DNA of 9,589 nucleotides, from positions 1-9,589 of the forward strand of contig DJRK01000130.1 of assembly GCA_002440065.1 (NCBI GenBank), in the 5' to 3' direction. The stretch is from Atopobium sp. UBA6362 (GTDB lineage Bacteria > Actinomycetota > Coriobacteriia > Coriobacteriales > Atopobiaceae). Below, one piece after another: positions 1 through 4,777 of this stretch. The number at the start of each line of letters is the position of its first letter. Positions within the stretch are counted from its first letter, which is position 1. Under the pieces are notes generated by a model. That model had not been told where the DNA came from and made no database searches. It worked only from the letters and a program-made list of their open reading frames with translations. The translations under genes and the position numbers were made by a program.

Positions 1-1696
1 AGCCGGAGCTCGTCTTGGGGAAGGCCATGACCTCGCGGATGGAGTCGGAGCCGGTGAGCAGCATGCACACGCGGTCCAGGCCCAGGGCGAAGCCGCCCAT
101 CGGGGGCGCGCCGAACTTGAGGGCGTCCATGAGGAAGCCGAACTGCTCCTGCGCGCGCTCCTCGGTGAAGCCCAGGAGCTTGAGCATGGCCATCTGCATG
201 TCGGCGTTGTGGATACGCATGCCGCCGCCGCCGGCCTCGTAGCCGTCCATGACGAAGTCGTAGGTGAAGCTGCCGGCGGCCAGCGGGTCGGCCTCGATCT
301 TTGCCACGTCGGGCTCGGTCGGCAGGGTGAAGGGCTGGTGCTCGGCGGCGTAGGCCTTGCGGTCCTCGTCCCAGTGGAACAGCGGGAAGTTGACGACCCA
401 CAGGAAGTCGTGGCCCTCGCGCGGCACGTCGAGCGCATCGGCCATGTGGCAGCGCATGCCGCCCAGGATCTCGTCGGCCTTGAGGCGGCTCTCGACGGCG
501 AACATCACGAGGTCGCCCGGCTCGACGTCCATCTCGGCGCGCAGCGCGACCATCTCCTCGTCCGAGAAGAACTTGACGATCGGGCTCGTGACCTTGCCGT
601 CCTCGCGGAAGGCGATGTAGGCGAGGCCCTTGGCGCCGAAGCCGGCGGCAACGTCGGCGAGCTTGTCGATCTGCGCGCGCGGCCAGAGGCCGGCGCCCTT
701 GGCGTTGATGGCCTTGACGTACATCTTGTCGTCGGCGGCGGCGCTGGCGAAGAGCTTGAACTTGGAGTCGGCGAAGATGGACGTGACGTCGTGCAGCTCC
801 ATGCCGTAGCGGGTGTCGGGCTTGTCGACGCCGTAGGTGTCCATGGCGTCCCAGTACTCGATGCGGCGCAGCGGGGTCGGGAGCTCGACGCCCATCTGGC
901 CGAAGGCGTCCTTCAGGACCTCCTCGAGCTCGCCCATGACGTCGTCCTGGTCGACGAAGCTCATCTCGATGTCGACCTGGGTGAACTCGGGCTGGCGGTC
1001 GGCGCGCAGGTCCTCGTCGCGGAAGCACTTGGCCACCTGGTAGTAGCGCTCGACGCCGCCCACCATGAGGAGCTGCTTGAGCAGCTGCGGGGACTGCGGC
1101 AGGGCGTAGAAGTGGCCGGGCTGGGTGCGGGAGGGCACGAGGAAGTCGCGCGCGCCCTCGGGCGTGGACTTGAAGAGCGCCGGGGTCTCGACCTCCATGA
1201 ACTCGCGGTTGTGGAGCGCCTGGCGAACGGCGAAGGTGAAGTCGCTGCGGAGCTTGAGGTTGTCCATCATCTTCGGGCGACGGATGTCGAGGTAGCGGTA
1301 GCGCAGGCGGACGTCCTCGGAGCAGTCGACGTGGTCCTCGATCTGGAACGGCGGCGTCACGGAGGTGTTCAGGACCTCGATCTGGGAGACGAGCACCTCG
1401 ATGTGGCCTGTGGCGAGCTTCTCGTTGTCCTGGCCCTCGGGGCGCTGGCGGACGGTGCCCGTGACGGCGATCGGCCACTCGGAGCGGATCGTCTCGGCGG
1501 TGTGGAACGCGGTGCCGCCGGAGTGCTCGGGATCGAAGGAGATCTGGGTCACGCCGTCGCGGTCGCGAAGGTCGACGAAGATGAGGCCGCCGTGGTCGCG
1601 GCGGTGCCAGACCCAGCCGGTCAGCGTGACGGTCTCGCCGATGTTCTCGGCGCGCAGCTCGCCGCAGGTGTGGGTGTGCATGGTGTGGGAATCCAT
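1..1696 (-). CDS. aspS: Aspartyl-tRNA synthetase, bacterial type (3' end cut off by window)
   Basis: Class II aminoacyl-tRNA synthetase that charges tRNA with aspartate in the cytosol. 565 codons are visible; bacterial AspRS is usually about 590 residues, so only some 20-30 C-terminal residues are missing. The N-terminal OB-fold anticodon domain is seen in GWVWHRRDHGG (residues 27-37). Motif 2 is CFRDEDLRADRQPEFTQ (from C224). The bacterial GAD insertion follows (GLWPRAQIDKL region). Motif 3 is GGFALGLDRV with Arg542, then REVMAFPKTSSG at the window edge. The ATG at 1696 has an AAAGGA ribosome binding site 7-8 nt upstream; a second in-frame ATG lies at 1681, but the first is better placed. 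The gene stands alone after a long non-coding leader. His35 in the RRDHGG motif matches the position that is His in non-discriminating AspRS and Leu in E. coli, so the enzyme may also charge tRNA-Asn. Identification is very secure; the relaxed specificity is inference. Confidence 0.97.
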   Translation of the reverse strand, partial: MDSHTMHTHTCGELRAENIGETVTLTGWVWHRRDHGGLIFVDLRDRDGVTQISFDPEHSGGTAFHTAETIRSEWPIAVTGTVRQRPEGQDNEKLATGHIEVLVSQIEVLNTSVTPPFQIEDHVDCSEDVRLRYRYLDIRRPKMMDNLKLRSDFTFAVRQALHNREFMEVETPALFKSTPEGARDFLVPSRTQPGHFYALPQSPQLLKQLLMVGGVERYYQVAKCFRDEDLRADRQPEFTQVDIEMSFVDQDDVMGELEEVLKDAFGQMGVELPTPLRRIEYWDAMDTYGVDKPDTRYGMELHDVTSIFADSKFKLFASAAADDKMYVKAINAKGAGLWPRAQIDKLADVAAGFGAKGLAYIAFREDGKVTSPIVKFFSDEEMVALRAEMDVEPGDLVMFAVESRLKADEILGGMRCHMADALDVPREGHDFLWVVNFPLFHWDEDRKAYAAEHQPFTLPTEPDVAKIEADPLAAGSFTYDFVMDGYEAGGGGMRIHNADMQMAMLKLLGFTEERAQEQFGFLMDALKFGAPPMGGFALGLDRVCMLLTGSDSIREVMAFPKTSSG

Positions 1697-2103
1697 CTAG
1701 TTCCTTTCGTCTCTGCCGCCCCGTGTCGTTCGGGTGGCTTCCCAGCAGACGGCGTCGGGGCGTAGACGGCGGCCCGGCGCACGTAGGCCTTAGTGTACAA
1801 CGCGCGGGCGCGGCGCCGCCCGGCAAGATTCGCGCGACACACACGTGTAATACCGGCCCGGGGGGGGCGGCACGGGCGGCCACCAGGCGCCGATTCGCGT
1901 TCCCTGCGCCGCCGACGGGCAATGGGACGACGCCCGAGACAGCTTGGGCCGCTCTGCGCGAATCGCGCTCGGCGGCCCACCCTCTCCCGCGGCCCGTTTC
2001 CCAGGAGGCCGCAGCTACTTGGATGGTAACACGTCTCTCCCGCGCTTCCGCGGCCCCTCCGCGCGGCGGCGGGCTTTAACGGGCGGGCGGATATCGAGGG
2101 GTC
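1697..2103. other. Gene-free region upstream of aspS
   Basis: About 400 nt with no convincing gene; the short frames here lack a ribosome binding site and give low-complexity Arg/Ala/Pro-rich translations. Reading on the minus strand, TACACT at 1797-1792 is a possible -10 box about 95 nt before the aspS start, without a clear -35 at the usual distance. A run of eight G lies at 1860-1867. A GC-rich hairpin sits at 1946-1978 (arms GGGCCGC and GCGGCCC, with an inner GCGCGA/TCGCGC pairing). The stretch is very GC-rich, so stable hairpins are expected by chance. I see no tRNA, no recognisable riboswitch and no terminator-type T-tract. Confidence 0.5.
1946..1978 (-). other. GC-rich hairpin in the aspS upstream region
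   Basis: Seven-bp outer arms GGGCCGC (1946-1952) and GCGGCCC (1972-1978) enclose a second pairing GCGCGA/TCGCGC (1956-1961 with 1963-1968). On the minus strand it follows GGGTGG, but no T-tract follows, so it is not a standard terminator. If the aspS transcript starts this far upstream it would lie in the leader; otherwise it may have no role. Confidence 0.3.
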
Positions 2104-2193
2104 CCGAAACCGACCATGCCCACCCGTTCGGTTTTTTGCCAAACGCCCAGTTGGCTTGGCTCCGAATCGACGGATGGGCATGGTCGGTTTCGG
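2104..2193 (-). repeat. 90-bp dispersed palindromic element, copy 1
   Basis: Two 24-nt arms (2104-2127 and 2170-2193) are reverse complements except at one position, flanking a 42-nt centre. The arms contain CGACCATGCCCA and TGGGCATGGTCG. Inside the centre are nested pairings TTCGG (2127-2131)/CCGAA (2162-2166) and GCCAA (2138-2142)/TTGGC (2151-2155), so the whole unit can fold as a long, branched or extended hairpin. The single arm mismatch is C/A on the plus strand but a G-U wobble on the minus strand. The same 90-bp design with the same orientation and the central motif GCCCAGTTG at the same offset recurs at 7838-7927. It lies between the terminator of the 101-aa gene and the aspS leader. 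It resembles REP/MITE-type non-autonomous repeats; a structured RNA is the alternative. Confidence 0.85.
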
Positions 2194-2225
2194 CACATCC
2201 GCCTCCTGCAGCCGCAAAGGCCATG

Positions 2226-2255
2226 AAAAAGCCCCGCGACTCGCAACCGCGGGGC
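2226..2255 (-). terminator. Rho-independent terminator of the 101-aa protein gene
   Basis: Read on the minus strand, GCCCCGCG and CGCGGGGC form a perfect 8-bp stem (2255-2248 with 2238-2231) with a 9-nt loop, followed at once by five T (2230-2226). It starts 32 nt after the stop codon of the gene at 2288-2593. The U-tract lies on one side only, so it serves minus-strand transcription. Confidence 0.93.
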
Positions 2256-2287
2256 CAAAACCAGCCGAATTACTCGTTGGGCGCCGT

Positions 2288-2593
2288 CTATTCCTTCTCG
2301 CCCTTGATCGAGGCGTAGAACGTCGCGTGGTCGAAGACGTCCTTGATCGTCTTGCCCTTCACGAACGGCAAGGCGAGGAACTCGTCCACCGTCGGAACGA
2401 GCTCGGAGCAGTCGACGAAGTGGTCCTTCTCATTGCGGCGGCTCGTGTCCTGGGCGCGCCACGCCTCATAGTTGACGTCGGTAAGGTAATAGATGGAGGA
2501 ATCGATCTTCATGTACACCGAGTGGTTGCAGTGCAGGTACTCGGCGAGCTCGTCGTAATTGATGTCGAGCGCCTCAGCGGCCTTCTTACCCAT
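2288..2593 (-). CDS. Conserved-looking small protein of unknown function (101 aa)
   Basis: I do not recognise this protein. It is a real gene by its signals: a textbook AAAGGAG ribosome binding site 6 nt before the ATG and a strong terminator just after the stop. The product is soluble and charged, with no signal peptide or membrane segment. The N-terminus looks helical (KKAAEALDINYDELAEYLHC), the middle is rich in Tyr, Asp and Ser (SSIYYLTDVNYEAW), and a second part runs VPTVDEFLALPFVKGKTIKDVF. Two cysteines occur (in LHCNH and VDCSE). TATATT at 2639-2634 on the coding strand, about 40 nt before the start, is a possible -10 box with no good -35. It is a single-gene unit between the HAD phosphatase and aspS, and its neighbours give no clear clue to its role. 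Confidence 0.8.
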   Translation of the reverse strand: MGKKAAEALDINYDELAEYLHCNHSVYMKIDSSIYYLTDVNYEAWRAQDTSRRNEKDHFVDCSELVPTVDEFLALPFVKGKTIKDVFDHATFYASIKGEKE

Positions 2594-2709
2594 GGTGGCT
2601 CCTTTCCCGAGCGACCAAACCGTCAGTGAATTGAATATAGCCCGCCCGCCGCGGCAAATCCCCGCGATTGCGAAATGTTAGGCGAGCGTAACCCTGAGCG
2701 CCGTTCACG

Positions 2710-2727
2710 GAATAGATTTGACTATTC
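2710..2727. promoter_or_regulatory. Small AT-rich inverted repeat upstream of the 101-aa gene
   Basis: GAATAG (2710-2715) and CTATTC (2722-2727) form a perfect 6-bp inverted repeat with a 6-nt spacer, in an otherwise GC-rich 184-nt gap between the HAD phosphatase gene and the 101-aa gene. It lies about 70 nt upstream of the candidate -10 box, so it could be an operator. Arms this short can arise by chance. Confidence 0.25.
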
Positions 2728-2777
2728 GCGGCCCGGCGCACAAGGCTCCGCCACATGCCTTTAAGGCGTTTGAAAGC

Positions 2778-3434
2778 CTAGCCAAGAAGAACGCGACGCA
2801 GCTCGTCGGGGGTGTCCACGATGGTGGTCGCGCCCGCGGCGACGAGCTCCTCGCGGGTGCGGAAGCCCCAGGAGACGTTCACGCAGGGGCAGCCGCACGC
2901 GGCGGCCGTCGCGACGTCGACCTCGGAGTCGCCGATGTAGACGAGGCTGGAGCGGTCCGCGGCGAGGCGCTCGAGCACGGCGTCGACCATGTCGGGCGCG
3001 GGCTTCTTCCTGATCCCCGCCGCCTCGCACTCGCCCAGGACGGCGTCGAAGGCGCCGGGCATGCGCGCGTCGATGATCTGCTGCACGGCGAAATCGGCCT
3101 TGTTCGACACGACCGCGGTCTTGAGCCCGGCGGCGTGCAGGTCGGCGATGAGGGCGGGCACGCCGTCGTAGGGCTCGGTATGGTCGAGCGCGTGGTCGCC
3201 GTAGTAGCGCTTGAACTCGGCGAAGACCTGTTCGTAGAGGTCGTCGGGCGTGCCCTCGGGAACGCTCAGCTCCATGAGGCGGACGATGCCGTTGCCCGTG
3301 AAGGAGATGATGTCCTTCTCGGGGCGGGTGGGCATGCCGAACGCCGCAAGCGCGTGGTTCACGGCAAGCGCGAGGTCGCGGGTGGTGTCGAGCAGGGTTC
3401 CGTCGAGGTCGAAGACCGCGGTCGTGTACTTCAT
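2778..3434 (-). CDS. HAD-family phosphatase, phosphoglycolate phosphatase-like
   Basis: Cytosolic Mg-dependent phosphatase of the haloacid dehalogenase superfamily, 218 aa, the usual length for the Gph/PGP-like group. Motif I is DLDGTLLD with nucleophile Asp9 and acid/base Asp11. Motif II is VVSNKAD with Ser110. Motif III lysine lies in IRKKPAPD (Lys143/144). Motif IV is GDSEVD with Asp169 and Asp173. A helical cap of subclass I lies between motifs I and II (roughly residues 18-85). Its AAGGAG ribosome binding site overlaps the TAA of the upstream gldA remnant, 13 nt away, so the two are co-transcribed and probably translationally coupled. Sequence alone does not fix the substrate; 2-phosphoglycolate, a sugar phosphate or, given the neighbour, a glycerol-type phosphate are all possible. 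I see no clean terminator after its stop; the hairpin AAGGC/GCCTT there lacks a T-tract. Confidence 0.93.
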   Translation of the reverse strand: MKYTTAVFDLDGTLLDTTRDLALAVNHALAAFGMPTRPEKDIISFTGNGIVRLMELSVPEGTPDDLYEQVFAEFKRYYGDHALDHTEPYDGVPALIADLHAAGLKTAVVSNKADFAVQQIIDARMPGAFDAVLGECEAAGIRKKPAPDMVDAVLERLAADRSSLVYIGDSEVDVATAAACGCPCVNVSWGFRTREELVAAGATTIVDTPDELRRVLLG

Positions 3435-3447
3435 CTAGCGAGGCTCC

Positions 3448-3636
3448 TTACTCCTCGAGGGCGGCGCGGCAGTAGGCGTCTGCGACGAGCATCGCGTTGG
3501 CGACCTTCTCGGGCGTGACCTCGGAGGGCATGTTGTGCAGGGTGTCGTTGGGGGCGCAGGCGAGCTTGGCGACCTCGAGGACGCGGTCGCCCGAGCCCTG
3601 GACGTACTTGCTGGGACTGATGAACGTGCGTGCCAT
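3448..3636 (-). pseudogene. gldA: Glycerol dehydrogenase remnant: N-terminus fused in frame to C-terminus
   Basis: A 62-codon frame. Residues 1-14 read MARTFISPSKYVQG, the typical start of glycerol dehydrogenases (iron-containing ADH family; NAD-linked oxidation of glycerol to dihydroxyacetone). Residues about 18-62 contain EVAKLACAPNDTLHNMPSEV and TPEKVANAMLVADAY, which match the family's C-terminus (E. coli GldA has ETIHNMP near its end). The roughly 300 residues between, with the NAD-binding glycines and the metal-ligand Asp/His residues, are absent, so it cannot be an active dehydrogenase. The ATG at 3636 has AGGGGAAGG upstream and the frame is open to the TAA; a GTG at 3645 is a poorer start. 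The junction lies near YVQG-SGDRV. It may persist as the lead gene that drives the HAD phosphatase by coupling. A misassembly is possible, and a new microprotein role cannot be excluded. Confidence 0.85.
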
Positions 3637-3667
3637 GCCAAACACCTTCCCCTCGTACGAACATGAC

Positions 3668-3693
3668 GCGACCGGGACCTTCGCCCCGGTCGC
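3668..3693 (-). other. Perfect 9-bp hairpin upstream of the gldA remnant
   Basis: GCGACCGGG (3668-3676) and CCCGGTCGC (3685-3693) pair perfectly around an 8-nt loop. A TATAAC hexamer on the minus strand lies just upstream at 3712-3707, a possible -10 box, which would place the hairpin at the very 5' end of the transcript. With no T-tract it is not a terminator in either direction. It could stabilise the mRNA or bind a regulator of the old gldA promoter. Confidence 0.45.
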
Positions 3694-3747
3694 TCGAACA
3701 TCTTAGGTTATACCCAATGAGGCGCAGGCACGCGAGCCGCACCGTCA

Positions 3748-3764
3748 CGCGGCACGATGCCGCG
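3748..3764 (-). terminator. Possible hairpin terminator after the EIIA gene
   Basis: CGCGGCA and TGCCGCG form a perfect 7-bp stem with a 3-nt loop about 20 nt after the EIIA stop codon. No U-tract follows, so intrinsic termination here would be weak; it may only protect the 3' end. Confidence 0.35.
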
Positions 3765-3783
3765 GCGCGGCCCCGCGCGGGCC

Positions 3784-4347
3784 CTAGCGGTGAACGGTCA
3801 TTAGCGGGTCGCCGAGCTTGACGAGCGGGCGGTCGCCCAGCAGCGTGCCCGAGTCGGCGATGAGGTCGATGCGCGAGAACTTGTCGGCGTTCGAGACGGC
3901 GACCACGACGACGTCCTCGTACCCGGCGGCGGCCACGGCCGCGCGGTCGAAGCGGATCAACGGGGTCCCGGCCTTGACGGCGTCGTTTACCTCGACGAAA
4001 CGCTCGAAGCCCTTGCCGTTCATGTTCACGGTTCCGATGCCCACGTGGATCACGATCTCGATCCCGTCGTCGGTAAGAAGACCGATGGAGTGGTTCGTGA
4101 CCGTGGTGGCGGCGATGCGGCCGTTCACCGGAGCGTAGACGACGCCGTCGCCCACAGGCAGGATCGCGTAGCCCTCGCCCAAAAGGCCGGCTGAGACGAC
4201 CTCGTCGTTGACCTCGCGCAAGCTCATCAGCATGCCGGACGCAGGCGCGTAGACGACGCCGTCGCGGGTGGCGAACTTGGCGGACGCGGGCGCCTCGGAG
4301 TCCCCGGACGGGCCGAGCGTGGCCATAATCTTATCCAGAAGTCCCAT
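3784..4347 (-). CDS. crr: PTS glucose-family EIIA protein (Crr-like), stand-alone
   Basis: Cytosolic phosphocarrier that accepts phosphate from HPr and passes it to a sugar-specific EIIB; in many bacteria it also signals carbon status. At 187 aa it is a single IIA domain with a short N-terminal extension. The fold signature is clear: DGVVYAPASGMLM near residue 30, GEGYAILP, GVVYAPVNGRI, TNHSIGL with His86, then EIVIHVGIGTV with His101, the expected phosphorylated histidine (E. coli His75 and His90). NMNGKGFERFV follows. One odd residue: Gly105 stands where the family usually has Asp (HxGIDTV). The ATG at 4347 has AAGGGGGT 5-6 nt upstream; a TAGAAT hexamer (4392-4387 on the coding strand) about 40 nt before the start may be the -10 box. 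No EIIB or EIIC gene is adjacent, so it probably serves several permeases in trans. Confidence 0.93.
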   Translation of the reverse strand: MGLLDKIMATLGPSGDSEAPASAKFATRDGVVYAPASGMLMSLREVNDEVVSAGLLGEGYAILPVGDGVVYAPVNGRIAATTVTNHSIGLLTDDGIEIVIHVGIGTVNMNGKGFERFVEVNDAVKAGTPLIRFDRAAVAAAGYEDVVVVAVSNADKFSRIDLIADSGTLLGDRPLVKLGDPLMTVHR

Positions 4348-4541
4348 GCATAACCCCCTTGTTTCGGAAGTGTTTCCTTCGCAGCCATTCTATCGTGCGC
4401 GAGGGGGCGAATATACGGTTCAACTGGCTCTTTCTTACGATGCCAGTGGGCCTGCGGCGACGGTTCCAGCGGGCCGGGCGCGCGCCCGTCGACCGTTCCG
4501 GCAGGTTTCGGCGCCTCCGAGCGGTCCCCGCGGCGCCCCTC

Positions 4542-4694
4542 GGCTCAAAAATCGCGCCAATTGTGGGCTTGTTCTTGGAAGCCCCGAGTAGAGCGGCACA
4601 TCACGACGAAAAAAGGCCAGGTAGATGAATTGCGCGATTCAGCGCTACTCGGCAAAACCGAATCAATGACCACAATTCGCGTGATTTTTGAGCC
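4542..4694. repeat. 153-nt imperfect inverted repeat (long palindrome)
   Basis: The outer arms, 4542-4566 and 4670-4694, are reverse complements over 25 nt with two mismatches, beginning GGCTCAAAAATC and ending GATTTTTGAGCC. Pairing resumes inside with CCGAGTAG (4584-4591) and CTACTCGG (4645-4652), with weaker similarity between, so each arm extends to about 50 nt around a 53-nt centre. The centre holds AATTGCGCGATT, an inverted echo of the arm motif AATCGCGCCAATT. The region is more AT-rich than the flanking genes. No transposase frame is inside. It may be a MITE-like element or a large structured RNA; only one copy is present here and it is not the same family as the 90-bp element. Confidence 0.8.
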
Positions 4695-4715
4695 TCGGGC
4701 GGTCGAGAGGCGTCA

Positions 4716-4753
4716 AAAGGGCGGCCGGGCCCGCCCGAAAAGGCGGGCACGGC
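4716..4753 (-). terminator. Terminator after the peptide transporter genes
   Basis: On the minus strand GCCG-T-GCCCGCC pairs with GGCGGGC-C-CGGC (4753-4742 with 4735-4724) around TTTTCG, an 11-bp stem with one mismatch. A short TTTT tract (4719-4716) follows after a few bases. It begins about 25 nt after the permease stop and is the likely end of the transporter transcript, although the T-tract is short. Confidence 0.7.
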
Positions 4754-4777
4754 CTCAATCGCGATGCGCAGGCGCGA

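Larger units (their letters stand above)
4348..4777. other. 430-nt intergenic region between EIIA and the permease gene
   Basis: No gene is supported here; short plus-strand frames lack a ribosome binding site and family resemblance. From the permease side it holds the terminator at 4716-4753, then the 153-nt inverted repeat at 4542-4694, then about 190 nt leading to the EIIA start, with a candidate -10 TAGAAT at 4392-4387 and another AT-rich hexamer TATATT near 4415-4410, both read on the minus strand. No convincing -35 accompanies either. Confidence 0.6.

Noticed and set aside
209..1765. 518-codon open frame on the plus strand
   Set aside because: It lies wholly antisense to aspS; its translation is a low-complexity Val/Glu/Ala/Leu/Asp mix typical of the complement of a high-GC gene, and it has no family motif.
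1974..1990. T-box-like GGGTGG motif on the minus strand upstream of aspS
   Set aside because: The T-box consensus needs GGGTGGNACCGCG; here the sequence continues GCCGCC, the implied tRNA end would not suit tRNA-Asp, and no terminator U-tract or clear stem I follows or precedes.
2104..2193. Palindromic element as an ordinary transcription terminator
   Set aside because: The stem does not lead into a T-tract on either strand, a strong terminator already lies just upstream at 2226-2255, and the fixed 90-bp design recurs elsewhere.
1621..2217. 198-codon minus-strand frame upstream of and overlapping aspS
   Set aside because: It overlaps the aspS start in another frame, crosses the palindromic repeat, has no good RBS and gives an Arg/Ala/Pro-rich translation.
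3431..3748. 105- and 88-codon minus-strand frames over the gldA remnant
   Set aside because: They are Arg/Ser/Pro-rich shadow frames; the remnant's own frame has the RBS and recognisable family residues.
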